A stretch of DNA of 64,000 bases from Roridomyces roridus (GCA_029378245.1 JARKIF010000009.1:1612001-1676000), one strand, 5' to 3'; numbered from the stretch's first letter, positions 1 through 11,650 are shown. The notes: generated by a model not told the origin, from the sequence alone. Numbers and translations are program-made.

Positions 1-345
1 ATCCGACTCTCGATGCTGTCAAAGTCGACGGGCGGGGAGAGATTTGCTTCAACACAGAATTCCTCGGCGGCCGACTTGTATCCCTCGATGACAAGGTAGT
101 CCATGATGAGGCGATTCAAGTCACTGTGGGTGGGTGTAAGCATTGGAATGGAAAATCGGCAGCAAGCAAGAAGGGGTTCAGATAATGCATTTTTAAATCT
201 CATCAAGGAGTTCAGAGAGATTCTGACGTTGTATATCATCCCGGTAGAAGAAAAGGAAGGCTATATTCACTGTTTCGTGACCTGCACTTCGTGTAGACGT
301 CGATCCCATTCTTCAGAGCGTATACGTATTCGTGAGGAACTAGCC
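1..345 (-). CDS. GID8: GID8-like CTLH-complex subunit, 5' part only
   Basis: Read on the minus strand, one exon (about 345-283) encodes a segment containing EEWDRRLHEVQVTK. After an intron with GT..AG ends, a second exon (about 140 to 1) encodes DLNRLIMDYLVIEGYKSAA followed by EEFCVEANLSPPVDFDSIES. This is the N-terminal LisH region of the GID8/TWA1 family, the scaffold of the GID/CTLH ubiquitin ligase that degrades gluconeogenic enzymes in yeast. The gene runs off the left edge, so the CTLH and CRA domains are not visible. The start codon lies further upstream in a small exon that I could not fix. It is divergent from the caspase-like gene at 591. Confidence 0.8.
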
Positions 346-590
346 TGGGGAAACGGATGAATTAGAGTGGTTTGTGGAGTGCAAAGCACCGACCATGAGA
401 TGAAAAGTTTCGAGCCGGGACGGCCACTCGCGGTACGCCAGGGAGGAAGAGTTGGTTGGAGGAAGAAAACGACGTTGTTTATATCGACAACAAAGACACT
501 GCCACAAGCCCCTATTCAGCGGTCCTGTCTTTCTTCGCCTCCATCATCTGTCTTGGAAACTTCCCAATCCAAGAATCTTTCTAGGATAAC

Positions 591-2231
591 ATGGCAGGAA
601 CCTCCACCTCCAGCCTCATCTACAACATCGGTCTGCTAGCCACGACAGATTTGGGAACTCTCGAGGACCGCTGGATGTACTTCGACGCCCGCGCATTCCA
701 GGATATGTTTTCCCAGGCGGATCGCAAGCTGTGGTTGAGCACCGGCGAGCTCGACGCCAAAGCGTTTATCGGCGACGAGCGCCTTCACTTGGCCAACTCG
801 TCCGTTGTTCCAGTGAAGAGTCTCAAGACTACATTTATTGGCGAGCTCATGGGCATGGCACACCAGACGACTGAAGAAGACGTTTTGATAATTGTACTGT
901 GCGGAGTCGAAGGTGCCGGGGACTTGCTCGTGGGCGGGGACAGAATGTATGATCCAATTTCAAAGAGCGACGTGGAATTCGCGTTGGAATCCTCCAAGGT
1001 TCCGCGCGAGCGCACTTTCCTCGTCTCGAACACTTGCTATTCTGGCAGTTGGGTGTCCCCGAAATGGTCACTGTACGCGGCAGCGGGGCCGCCGTCTGCG
1101 GCAATCGTCGCGACCAGTTCAGACCAACTAAGGGGCAGCATCTTTCCCTACACAAAGCTCGGTCTCCCCTCTGCCACAGATTTGGAAGCTCACCAAGACT
1201 CACGGATGTTCTTCGATGCCTGCGTATTCCAAGATGAGTTTCAGCATGCCCACCACCGGCTTTGGTTCAGCGCCGCCCACATCGACGCAAAAGTGCTCGT
1301 CGGTGATCGGCATGCCGAGGGCTTACACTTGACCAGCCGGCCCTTGTTCCATGTTGTCCCAGTCGATGAACTCAAGATGGCCTTCATCGTGTCCCTCAGC
1401 CAGATTGCGGGCAAGGCAAAGGAAGAAGATACCTTGACCATCGTGTTGTGTGGACAGGGAACCAGCGGCGACTTGGTCGTGGACGGGAGGGGGTTCAGCG
1501 ACCAATTAAGGAAGGGAGAAGTGGAAGTGGCCCTGAAACACCTCAAGATCCCACGGGAACGCACTTTCCTCATCATCTCCAATGCCTGTTATTCTGGCAG
1601 CTGGAGGTCACCAAAATGGTCATTACACGCAACAGCGGGGGCGCGCCAAACATTAGCTACGTCCGATTCCAATGAAATTGCGTTCGCCGGTCAAGGGTTT
1701 CCGACCGAGGAGGAAGAGCCTGCCACCGTTTCCCTGAGCCCTACAGAAACGGAAGAACTCCTTTCTCTTTGCAAGGCGTATGCTGCAGTCACACACGCCA
1801 ATGTCGCCATCGATGTTTCCGTCAATACCATGACAAAAGAAATCGCTCGAAGTAAAGGATCCTCTTTCCCCGTCCTTGATGAGCGTGTCCTGCTTTGCAA
1901 GCTGCGCTATCGTGCACGGGATTCCCGGCGCGTTTCAATCGTTGCTGATATCCTCAATTGGGCCACTTCAGGTCCGGTGGATGAATGGACTCGTGGGAAT
2001 GGGTTGGGAGCCATGATGGAGGCTGAGGAGCATGGGGCGGCGATCGCCACGGAATTTTTCATGGGTGCTCATGTCGGCGCAATTTGGGGCAATAACCGCC
2101 GACATCCCTGGAAGACGATGGGGCCGGGAGCATGGTTGGCAGATGCATGGAAGAGGTCCGGGCGGCCTGAGGTGGATAGCAGGACATGGGCCCAGGCGGT
2201 CGCGAAAGCAAATGCGGACTTGGAGTTTTAA
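591..2231 (+). CDS. tandem caspase-like protein, catalytic His missing in both halves
   Basis: An uninterrupted 546-residue ORF whose ATG has a good context (aacATGG). It contains two homologous modules, about residues 20-170 and 195-345. Each has a hydrophobic strand ending in VLCG, then a DL/DLV strand, then RERTFL(V/I)..N(T/A)CYSGSW. The order resembles the caspase/metacaspase fold, where GHG supplies the catalytic His and ACYSG the Cys. Both modules keep the Cys motif (NTCYSGSW, NACYSGSW), but the His motif reads CGVEG in the first and CGQGT in the second. The last 180 residues are a separate unrecognised domain. Family knowledge suggests a clan CD peptidase relative. The loss of both His suggests a pseudo-peptidase. 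The assignment rests on motif order only. Confidence 0.6.
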   Translation: MAGTSTSSLIYNIGLLATTDLGTLEDRWMYFDARAFQDMFSQADRKLWLSTGELDAKAFIGDERLHLANSSVVPVKSLKTTFIGELMGMAHQTTEEDVLIIVLCGVEGAGDLLVGGDRMYDPISKSDVEFALESSKVPRERTFLVSNTCYSGSWVSPKWSLYAAAGPPSAAIVATSSDQLRGSIFPYTKLGLPSATDLEAHQDSRMFFDACVFQDEFQHAHHRLWFSAAHIDAKVLVGDRHAEGLHLTSRPLFHVVPVDELKMAFIVSLSQIAGKAKEEDTLTIVLCGQGTSGDLVVDGRGFSDQLRKGEVEVALKHLKIPRERTFLIISNACYSGSWRSPKWSLHATAGARQTLATSDSNEIAFAGQGFPTEEEEPATVSLSPTETEELLSLCKAYAAVTHANVAIDVSVNTMTKEIARSKGSSFPVLDERVLLCKLRYRARDSRRVSIVADILNWATSGPVDEWTRGNGLGAMMEAEEHGAAIATEFFMGAHVGAIWGNNRRHPWKTMGPGAWLADAWKRSGRPEVDSRTWAQAVAKANADLEF

Positions 2232-2351
2232 ATGATCAATAGAATAATACTGTTCAAATCCTTAGGACCATGTCGGGACGTGTGGATGGTTGTATTCGAG
2301 TCCAGAGTGAAGCTTCAGTTCACGTCTTTTTTACAATGCCTCCTGCTCTAA

Positions 2352-3088
2352 TCATATCAAAGAAATCCTCCTTCTCCACCGCGGCTGTGGAAACGGAATG
2401 AGCTCAGAAAAAAGGGGAACGAGACCGGCTTCACCTTCTTTCGCCCTTCCCAGAACATTGTCCTTTTTGCCCTTTTTCGTTTTCGGCTCAGTGATGGCAG
2501 GTGCAGGCAGCGTAGGTTTCCCGCTGCCCCGAGACGCTTTGGTCTCTTCTGCAGTCGCAGTGGCAGACGCCTGCGTCTGTTGTATCACGTTGAAGAGTTT
2601 CACCACTGTGAACCATTGAATTGAGGAACTAGACCCGCGGGTAAGAACATACCTCCACGTTGGGCAACTTTGCGCAATGCTCGTTCACTCTCTCCTCCCC
2701 ACCCACCTATCACATCCACTATTCGGCCCTTGTCTTCCTTTTCCTTCTTCTCCACTTGCAGCACTTTTTTCGCTCGCAGCTCCAGCTTTTCGTCATTGCG
2801 CTTTCTGCCGATCGAAGGCTTGAGCGACAACGGCAATGTCGACGGCGCTTCTGTACTCAGCAGAGACTGCAGTGTAGCCCCGAATGCAGACGTTCCCGAA
2901 GCACGAATTTTTCGCTTCTTGGTCTGCTTCGACTTTTGTGGTTTTAGTCCCTCGATGTCCTCAGAATCGCTGCCAGAAGGAGAACCAGACGCGTCGTCGT
3001 CGCTTGCTTCATCCTCCGACGCGCTGGATTTCTCGACGTCGTCACGCTCGTCGTCGTCGGATAGTTTTTGTCGTTTGAGTGGAGGCAT
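2352..3088 (-). CDS. RRP15: ribosomal RNA-processing protein RRP15
   Basis: Two exons, 3088-2653 and 2605-2352, give about 229 residues. The intron (2652-2606) is GT..AG and joins KVAQRG to VVKLFNVIQQ. The start chosen is MPPLKRQKLSDDDE. The first 70 residues are acidic and serine-rich. The RRP15 domain follows, with STLPLSLKPSIGRKRNDEK, a basic coiled stretch and the RALRKVAQRGVVKLFN motif. The basic tail is probably nucleolar-targeting. RRP15 is a nucleolar factor for 60S pre-ribosome maturation. The gene is divergent from the ankyrin/DIL gene, with start codons 84 bp apart. Confidence 0.88.
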
Positions 3089-3172
3089 AAGGAGTAAGAG
3101 GTGTTTGGTTGTCAACACGATCCGACGATCGACACTCTCTTTAGCAATTCAACTCCATTCTGTGCGGGCACT
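3089..3172. promoter_or_regulatory. 84-bp shared divergent promoter region
   Basis: This is the whole space between the RRP15 start codon (minus) and the ankyrin/DIL start codon (plus), so both promoters must overlap here or extend into coding sequence. I see no obvious TATA box. Confidence 0.5.
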
Positions 3173-6100
3173 ATGGCGTCCTCGTCCATGGACTTGTCTC
3201 CGGAGCCAGATCTCCATCCTCTGTACCCCACCATTGCGTACATTGTCGAACTTCTATCCCCAAACTCGGGGCTTACCCCGGACCAACGCGCCCAGCTCGT
3301 CGGCCATTCCATGGCCCGCTCCTGCGTCTTTGCAGAACTCGGCGTCATGCAATACCTTCTCTCTGACCAGCAAGCCCAGACATATGTCGATCTTTGCGTG
3401 CGGGACGAGGACGGCGTCGGACTAGTCAGTCTCGCGATCCATGGATTCGGTTCAGAGTCGGACCGCGACGTCGAGCGTGAGGAATGTGTGCGACTGCTCA
3501 TCGCACAAGGGGCTGACCTCAGTGCCGACAAAGGTACGTGCACACGCTCTTCATTTCTAGGCATGTACTTAGATGGGCTAGCCGGATGGACTCCGTTGCA
3601 CCACGCGGCGTTGTTGGGTCCCCCTACGTTGATATCGCACTTGATGACCCACGGCTGCTCTCCGTTTGCCGTGACGCGGCGAAACCTGACCCCACTCGAT
3701 ATCGTGACTGCGCATTCAATTATGCCTGGCAGAGACGATGTGGCGCTGCTTCTCGAGGAAGCCATGCGTGGAGAAGGCTGGACCGGCGGCAAAATGGAGC
3801 AGAAACGCAGATTATTTGATGAGCGGCGGCGGCGCAGGGAGAAGCGGCGACGCATCAGGGATTCTATCGGCGAGATCTTGGCTGTCAATCCGAAATGGTG
3901 GGACGAGCACGACTACTCGTCTTCGGACTCTGAATCGGGCGATGAGGACGACGTGGACGAGGCCATTTACGTGTGTTGCTGCCCCGTTGTCTTGAAATTG
4001 CTTGCTTACTTGTTCGCCATAGACCCCGCCGCCAGACTTTTCCTCGATGCTCGTCTTTTCACCACCTTCCCTTCCCCAGATTTTCGAATCCTTGATTACT
4101 AACTACCCGCCCTCCTTCCGGGACTCGCAGCCAGCCAATACCCTGTACATGCTAGCGCGATTTGCCTGTTTAACGTGTGACCACACGTGGCTAGAGGACC
4201 TTATAATCGGTGCAACAGATGCCATAGAAGAGACGTTCTTTGTAAGTGTCTGGCAGTTGCGCCCTAGCTTTGTTGACAAACATATCCAGGAACGAGCAGA
4301 CGATATTACATGCCTGGTATTTTGGCTGAGGAATACAACCGTTTGGCTTCATCTTTTACGGTATGTTATACCACTCAATATATCCTTGTTGACAGTAACA
4401 CCTGTAGTTGTGATAACTCGGTGAGCATCTCTTTGTTTTCTCGAGCCAGTGCTCACCGTTTTGGTACCAGATAAACGAGGCCTGCGAGATGCTGGGTTCC
4501 TTTGAGCTCATTGAAGAAGTTATAAACTCCGTCTTTGGTGGGCATTTTGGTCAAACACTCGAATATTGTTCATCTTGCGCAGTGTTCATTATACGCTTCG
4601 CGGAGCGACGAATAGACCAGCTTTTGGACCCGGCGCTCCTTGACTATGTGCCACTGGCAGCCGAATTCGACTCCGTCCAGTTCGAGTCCGAATGGTCCTT
4701 TCTGCGGCCTTTTACAGGGAAGAAAAAGGCACCACCTCCTGTCGCAATACGGCCAAATGTTCCACCGACTCCCTCAAGTCCCTCTCGCCCCGCCTCGCCG
4801 TCCGGGAGCATATCAGCTTCCAGCTCGCGAGGCTTTCATTCTCTGAAGCAGAGCTTCTCGCGGGCACGAGCAGCATCTGCTGCTACACCCATCCAGTCTC
4901 TCTTTTCCGACACTCCCCCACCGCCTTCACCCGTGGACGTCACCTCTTTCCTCACGGCCCTCCATACCCTGCTTAATCTATCCGATGTGAATCCCATCCT
5001 GACAACTCAATTATGGTCACAAGTTCTGTATTGGACCTCGTGTAAGAGAAATCAGGATTTTTATGCACGAGACTCAAGTCATATAGGCGAGATTTTCAAT
5101 CGAATTTTAACGAGGAAGAAATATCTGTGCAGATCCAGAGCGGTGCAAATCGCCATGAATCTTACCGCGATCGAGGAATGGGTTGCTCAGATGGGGCTTC
5201 CTCGTGGAGTGCGATCTCATTTGAACCCCGTTCGGGATCTTGTGACCTGGCTGCAGGTTCGTGTAAAGCTCTGGATTGTTTCGAGTATTTAATCCCGTTC
5301 CAGTGTCTTTCTTCAATTACCGAGTTTGACAAACTTGTCGCCACCATCCAGGCGATGACCCACATCAATCCTCTTCAGGTCAGTTTGATCCTGCACAAGG
5401 AAGCACGATTGACAGCCCGCGTAGATGCGTCGTGCTGTCCGCGAGTACAAGTACGAAGTCAACGAGGGCAGGATGACGGAGGAGTGTGTCCAATATCTGA
5501 CGCAACTGCAGAAGGACTGGGAAAGACACCGGGTCAAATTGGGTGTTGAAGCACTGCGGAAAGAGGTATTTGCGGACCTTTTCAGATCTCTGGCGATGTT
5601 GAGCCTTACTCTAGATTGGACAGCGTGACACTGACCACGATAGCGTCTCGTCGTTTGCGACCGAATCGCAGAGTATATCGGGGACACCCGGACAGACGCC
5701 CTCCATAACCTCCTCTGAGGGCTCCCTTGGCCAACATGGGATTGATATGCTGTTCGAACGGACGCAAGAGAAATCATCTTGGGAGCCTGTCAAGCCGCCA
5801 CAAGTGCTTGGGGAGCTACTGGATTCACGCCATATGCTTCCACTGGTTTTCCCCTCAGATCCACGGATGCTGTCTGCTCTACCCGGCAAGCTCGTGCTCC
5901 CGGACGACAAGCCACCAATAACACCAATGTCGCGTAGCTCAAGTCGAGCCAGTCAGGCGAGTCACGGGGCCATGTCGTGGCGAACGCGGGATCGGACACT
6001 ACGGGAGGTGGGTCCTGGGACGCTGCAATGGGTCGACGGGGTTCGGTCTGCGGCGCGTTGGGGCAGGATGGCGAATCCTGAATTTGAGGAGGAGGCTGAA

Positions 6101-6229
6101 GAGGAGGAGGCGAATGAGCTGACTGTTGACACCCATATCACACCCCTCACGCGGAAACGATCCACGCGGCACAAGGGCAGGCCAAGCCAAGGCGGGGAGG
6201 TCGAGCCAGAGGAAATCACACCAGTATAG
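3173..6229 (+). CDS. ankyrin-repeat and DIL (dilute) domain protein
   Basis: A multi-exon gene starting MASSSMDLSPEP. The N-terminal third carries ankyrin-like repeats (GWTPLHHAALLGPPTLISHL, LTPLDIVTAH), followed by a very basic helix and an acidic Ser/Asp stretch. Introns at about 3533-3560, 3976-4031 and 4242-4290 lead into NTLYMLARFACLTCDHTWLE, then LVFWLRNTTVWLHLLR and EACEMLGSFELIEEVIN. These blocks are the DIL domain, known from myosin V tails and afadin. A Pro/Ser-rich insert (about 4720-4930) separates the DIL halves, and FDKLVATIQAMTHINPLQ with MRRAVREYKYEVNEGRMTEE ends the domain. The C-terminus is low-complexity and acidic. Fungal ankyrin-DIL proteins are poorly studied; a role in cargo adaptation or polarity is inference. 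Confidence 0.85.
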
Positions 6230-6358
6230 TAAAGTAGAAGTCATGACATCAGTATTCTCACGCTTGCGTGGCTGTGTGATCGGGGTTGCCCTTCCGCTTT
6301 CTACACTGGTTTCGCTGCGGGTGCGGGACATCGCCAACTTTCTTTCTTGATCACCACC

Positions 6359-8099
6359 ATGACCTCTCACGAATATGTCTACTCTGCCGCCCCTCCAGAA
6401 GACGAAGGCTTCAACCCTCAGGCAGTAACAGAAAAGTCGACAGAGTATCGGCCCCTTTCAGAGTACCATCCCCGTGCCGAGGCATCCGATGCTTCGCTCA
6501 TTCCCAACGCTGCTGGAATGGGACATGGCTACCAGGGTGTGTCCGAGAATTGCAATGCCCCGGCCTCATCTCAGACACGCGCTGCAGACACACCTCGCAA
6601 CTACCAAGACCTGGGTACGCTCAATCCGCCAATCTAGCTAGCTGAACTTCATATTATCATTTACAGAATACTCGGATCCCTATGACGTGGAACGTGCAGC
6701 GCAGCCGCCCACTCCAGCGGAGAAGCAATCACCGCTCCAGTTCCTTGGCGTGGGCCCCGAGAAGGGTACATTGCAGCAGCGGATAGAGATGAAGAAACGC
6801 GGTATCGGTCGGCAACGCTACCCATACCTTGGTTCGTTCCATAAGATACCTCTTACCTTCCCGACATTCAATGCTTGGAACAGTATGGGCGCTGACCGTA
6901 GCCTATGACTGCTGGTAAGTGCGTCCCGAAGCTGCTGTCACGTCCAACTCAAGGTCTGTAGTATTCATATACGAGCTGGTGGCGAACGACAAGGCGCAGG
7001 GCACGCCGGTGTCATTCCATCCGACGGTAAACGCGATGCTGGGTCCGTCGAGTACGACGTTGATCAACGTCGGCGCCCGTTTCCCTCCGTGCATGAAGCT
7101 CGTGGCTTCGGTGCCTCCTACGACCCAGATTGGATGTGGGTGTCCCCAGTAGACCCCTTGGGCGGAAATTTATTTTCCTTCAGGTTTAAACAACACCGCA
7201 AACCCGGCCACGGAGATTTGCACAATTGAAGAGATCTGCGGCTTTGGCGGGTTCCACAACAACGACCCCAATCAGTGGTTCCGGTTTGTCTTGCCAGCGC
7301 CCAATGAACCATCTCTGACAGACACCACCCAGATTCATAACACCTATCTTCCTGCATGCTGGATTCATTCACATCATCCTGAACATGCTCGCGCAGTTGA
7401 CAGTTTCTGCCCAGGTGGAGCGTGAAATGGGCTCTGTTGGATTTTTCCTGACGTACTTTGCTGCTGGAATCTTTGGAAACGTTTTGGGAGCGAATTTCGC
7501 TCTGGTTGGACGTCCCTCTGTTGGCGCGAGCGGTGCAATTTTCGGAACGGTTGCGGTCACCTGGGTCGACTTGTTCGCTCACTGGCGCTACCACTATCCG
7601 CCCTGTCCGCAAGGTAGTTTCTCTAGTTTCACCGCACGCCCTCATCTCACTGTCTTTCAGCTCATTTTCATGACGATCGAGCTGATTATCGGTGTCGCTG
7701 TCGGATACATCCCATACGTCGACAATTTCGCCCATCTGGGTGGTTTCTTCATGGCATTGTTCGTCGGGACGATCTTCTATCCTGTCATCAGCGTCTCGAA
7801 AAGGCATCGTATCATCATGACTGCTGCTCGTATCAGTAAGTTTTGTCTTGTCGTCGTTCTGCAGTGCGTTAACATGGGCCATTGTCGCGATTCCTATAGC
7901 TGTCGTACTATTCGTCGTCCTCATCCGCAACTTTTATACGTCGGATCCCTATGCAGGCGAGTTTCGCTACTTGGCTCTGTTCTCATGGCTGACTGGTTCG
8001 ATAGCCTGCGAGGGATGCAGATATCTTTCATGTTTCCCCACCAATTCCAACGACCATTGTAAAGGCACTGGTTTGACGACGACGAGCTCGAGCGTTTAA
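6359..8099 (+). CDS. rhomboid family intramembrane serine protease
   Basis: A multi-exon gene starting MTSHEYVYSAAPPEDEG. A long cytosolic N-terminus is followed by membrane segments. With an intron that splits WF-R, the catalytic core reads WFRFITPIFLHAGFIHIILN. This gives the WR-type loop and the HxxxxHxxxN helix. GASGAIFG supplies the nucleophile Ser and NFAHLGGF the catalytic His, so all rhomboid catalytic residues are present. The last intron (7957-8004) has a GC donor and AG acceptor, and removing it gives YAACEGCRYLSC, which fits the Cys-rich tail I recall for basidiomycete relatives. The protein is predicted polytopic in the Golgi, endosomes or plasma membrane; its substrate is unknown. 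Confidence 0.88.
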
Positions 8100-8189
8100 T
8101 GCATAATATTTAATACCCAAGGACATTGTGTAGCATAGAATGGACAGTATTTAAACGATACAACGCACCAAGCCTAGGAGAGCAGAGTC

Positions 8190-8800
8190 AGTATGCGGCC
8201 AGAAGGGAAAGATGTACAGAGAAGAAATCATTTGGTTGAAGACATTGTTTAAAGTGTATCGGTCGTCACGAGGATCAGACAGTACACCCGAGTTCTAATC
8301 ACTTGAGGAGAGGGGAAGGATGCTCACATGAACCTGGAAGAATGTAGTCAGTACAGGTGGTTGGGATAAGGAAGAGGGAGGAGGGAGGAGGGGAGTCAGA
8401 ATTAGCATGAAATATTTAGAATTGTCTCGACATCCGTTTTGCAACGTCAGGGCTTGACATCTATTGTGGCATCCTGAGTGGGGGAGGAGAGGGTACTCAC
8501 ATGGAGAGGAGGAGTCAGCTTGAGGACGGGGAGGATCTGCAGGAGGTGTGTGAGCGAGTGTAGACAACGAAGGGATGAGAAAAAGGTCAGAAATTTGGGT
8601 ATAATAAAGAAAATTCATCGACGGTAGTCTCGACGTAGCGATTCTTTCTTTTGTCTCGTCTTGTAGAGAGGAAGAGAGGAGAGGTAACTCACCTGGTGAA
8701 CGCAGGAATGAGAGAGGTAGTGGAAGAAGACAGCAATTTTATACTGCTGACCGTAGGCTTTGGTCCTGATTTGGTTCTGATCCATGATTGAGGTCACATG
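8190..8800 (-). ncRNA. possible spliced transcript of unknown type
   Basis: The minus strand of this gene-free stretch has three good 5' splice sites: GTGAGTTACC near 8692, GTGAGTACCC near 8500 and GTGAGCATCC near 8325. Each is followed by pyrimidine-rich sequence and an AG. Joining them gives tiny exons and only a short open frame beginning MDQNQIRTKAYGQQYK, which I do not recognise. It could be an untranslated, intron-rich RNA (a snoRNA host, for example), a small protein gene, or chance. I found no convincing box C/D or H/ACA pair. Confidence 0.25.
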
Positions 8801-8860
8801 AACTCGAGGGTCCTGCTCTTTCTTCTCCCTTAACCTTGACCTTCACTCCCAAATCTCTGC

Positions 8861-9991
8861 ATGGCCAACGTGGAACTAAGACCCATGGTCTCACCCCAGC
8901 TCAACTTTGGGTTCGGGGGCTCAATTGTCGCTGCACCCGCGTGGCAGAGCTCTGTAAATGCCTTCCACCACCAGATCTCTCCATTCAACCAGCCGTCGCC
9001 GGTCAGGGCACAGAAGAGGAGACACCAAGATGACGAGGAGACGGTCACTCGAGACCAATCCATGGACAGGAGCCCGACCCCGGAGCGTCCGAAGCGTGCA
9101 GCCCCCAAACGGGCCCGTGTGCTGCAGCCCACCGACCCATCCCGCGAGACCAAGGAGAACAAAGACCCAAGTGGCACAGGCGACAGTGACAACGATATCG
9201 ACGTTGGTGTCCTTCTTGGTCTGTCCTCGTGTTTCTCGACTCCACGCTGGTCTGATGTGCACTTTAGCGAGCCTGCCCACCCAATCACTACTGCCCCTAC
9301 TGACCGCCCTTCTTTCCGCCCAACCGTCTCTTAAATCCGCCATTCTCCCCTTGATTCCTCGTCCTACTCTCGACACCGCCCTTCAGGCCCTGTCGCAATC
9401 TGCACGCAAGCTGCGAGAGGCGTACCCTTACTCTTCATCCGCCCCCTCTGTTTCACCTGCAGGCTTCGGGTTTGGAAGCAGTCGTCCAACGTTTGGTGGC
9501 TTTGGTAGGCCCTCTCCTCCTCCACAGCCCCAGTCCGGGATGCGTGACTTCGTACATTGTTTCCCGACTCCGTCCGCACATTGCCGAGTTTGTGGCTGCT
9601 TGCATGTCCTACATGCCATATTTCTCCTACGTCACCCCGCCGTCCCAACACTCGACGGTGCAGCCCAATCCTGCCGAAACGTACCTGTTTCTCGCTGCTC
9701 TCACCGAGCACTGGCTTTCGCAACCGCCTCTCACAGCAGTCTTCGTTGGCGCCATCTCTTCTTCCCCGCATCGAGGCAGAGTGGAAGGCGTGGGTGGAGA
9801 AGCTTGATATTCTGCTCAACCATCAGGGTGGCATGTTCGCAGGCGAGACAGTCAGCTCATGGGAGCGTGGGCTTGACGCGTTCGCGGGAGCTCGTGGTTT
9901 TGAAGGTGCAGAGCTGATGCGTTCTGTGAGGGATTTGTGGCTCTCAAAGGTGGGGTGGCTAGTGAGCCGCCAGCCGATGGAGGAACTGTAG
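8861..9991 (+). CDS. STS1: STS1/Cut8-like nuclear proteasome tethering factor
   Basis: Starts MANVELRPMVSPQLNFGFG. A basic segment (QKRRHQDDEE, KRAAPKRARV) is probably the nuclear signal. After an intron (about 9219-9268) comes ASLPTQSLLPLLTALLSAQP, then LPLIPRPTLDTALQAL and LREAYPY, the Cut8 helical bundle. The C-terminal part is SYIVSRLRPHIAEFV, then ALTEHWLSQPPL and LLPRIEAEWKAWVEKLD. STS1/Cut8 anchors 26S proteasomes at the nuclear envelope. Two +1 frame breaks interrupt the frame, near 9551 (GACTTCG where GACTCG would keep frame) and near 9700-9720. No intron explains either. They may be assembly errors or real mutations. Confidence 0.82.
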
Positions 9992-10093
9992 AGATATATT
10001 TCTGGGATAATGAGCTTGTGCAATTTGTTCTCCGTACAATTCTTTCAATTTCATGTGACGATCGGATCAGAGCGACCTTTCAGAGTCCCATGC

Positions 10094-11572
10094 ATGCACC
10101 AAGCAGGATGGACGCGTCTTCGTCTCCGTCCTGCCGCAAAGCCTGGCCCATTCGTTGCTCGTGTCCATTCCCCGCCCTCCCATCCTGTTCGCCCTAATTT
10201 TTCGCTCCGCCGAATTGTCCCGAGAAGGTCCGCCGCAGATTCCTGTTCCTCCGCTGACTCTCATACCTGGAATGCAGTGTGCTGCAGAATCGTGGGCTCC
10301 GGAGTCCAAAATTGCCGTCGCAGGAGGCAGCGTCTGCTCTCCCTTCACTCAAAAAGCTCAGTGTTCCGCTGGCCATAGACCGATCAACCAGTCGAAAATC
10401 CCTGTACGAAAATCTCCTACGTCTGCTGGCGTCGCCTGCGACCGCGTCGCTCCCTATCCTACTCGACTACCACGCGTTGCACCCCGCCGCTCTGCGTTCT
10501 GTCCGCTCCTACAACCTACTCATCTCCTTGGCCATTCGTCACGTCGCGTGGGGTGTCGTCCAATCCCTCGTGGAAAACATGTCCGTCGACGGAATAGATG
10601 GGAATCTCGAAACCCAGACGCTCAAGACCCGTTGGTTTGTGCGGTCTGGCCTTTGGGAGCAAGCGTGGTTGCAAGCCACGGCATCGCACCCGAAAACCCA
10701 TCCCATTATCCCTCTGGCTCGAGTTTTTCCACGGCGTCAAGGCAGGAGCGCTCGCGAACCGGCTCTCGTCGGCCGTCAACTCGCCTCTGACGCGTTTCCA
10801 AATTCTGATGCAGAACCTACCTGTATTTCTGCCAAACGAAGACCGCAAGTCTGTCAGGACTGTCCATACCATCGTGCGCGCGATGCTGGCACTTGACAGG
10901 CCGCAGTCTGCGCTTGCACTCGCCACACGGTATTTCCATGGCCTCCCGCGGCAAATCAGCATCAAATGGGCGCAGAAATGCGTCGCGATTATGGACGGAC
11001 TCGTCGCACACGAGGCAAACCGGACGGGGTTGCTCGATTTCTACACCGCACGGAGAAAACTTAATTCGCTGCTCGGCATCCATCCTGCTTTCAGACCCAC
11101 GGCGAAAACGGTGTACCTCTTGTTAGGGACTCTTCGGCAGGCAAAGCAGCGTGGTACGCTGTCTTGGCGGACTTTGACCAAATACAAGGCTCGATGGGGT
11201 GCACAAGTAGAGGATCGGCGAGTGAGGCGACGGTTGGCATCTTACGCCATAACTGAGCGGCGACTGGACATTTTCAACAAGGTTTTAGGAGGCCGAACGG
11301 AGCAGTCGGGCGCTCGTGCGGGAGGAAACGGAGGAGCGTTCGTCTCAGTTGCGGCGCAGGCCTTTTCGAGAGATATATTCACGACAGGGTCACGACGACA
11401 GGCTGTGGAGATTGTTGGAGGTCAGGGCGACCAAGGTCAGATGGCTGCTGGAGGGAAAGGGTGTCTAATGCGGGTAGCTACAACTGCAACCAAGGTTTTT
11501 TTTTCTTCAAGCGCCGAAACAACGCCGAAAAGGCCGATTTCAACCTATACCATCCGTGCCACACAAGTCTAA
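10094..11572 (+). CDS. PPR-like mitochondrial protein
   Basis: The start chosen is MHQAGWTRLRLRPAAKPG. The first 45 residues are rich in Arg and Pro with no acids, as in a mitochondrial presequence. An intron of about 50 bp (about 10226-10276) joins RRIVPR to SVLQNRGLRSP. The body has helical pairs such as SYNLLISLAIRHVAWGVVQS, then GLWEQAWLQATA, and TVHTIVRAMLALDRPQSALA with FRPTAKTVYLLLGTLRQA, which look like degenerate pentatricopeptide repeats. A likely role is mitochondrial RNA handling or translation, by inference. Near 10690 the frame shifts +1 between ATASHPKTHP and PLSLWLEFFHGVKAG, with CCGAAAACCC as a likely site for an extra base. The gene lies 100 bp after STS1. Confidence 0.6.
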
Positions 11573-11650
11573 TCAGCAGCACCTCAACTTTGGTCGATTT
11601 GAGAGTTCAAAGCCAGCACTGTGATAGAGGGCGCATTCGCCTGTTGTGGA

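Noticed and set aside
3112..3888. 258-residue minus-strand ORF over the ankyrin/DIL gene
   Set aside because: It is antisense to a clear multi-domain gene, Ser/Arg-rich, and a codon shadow.
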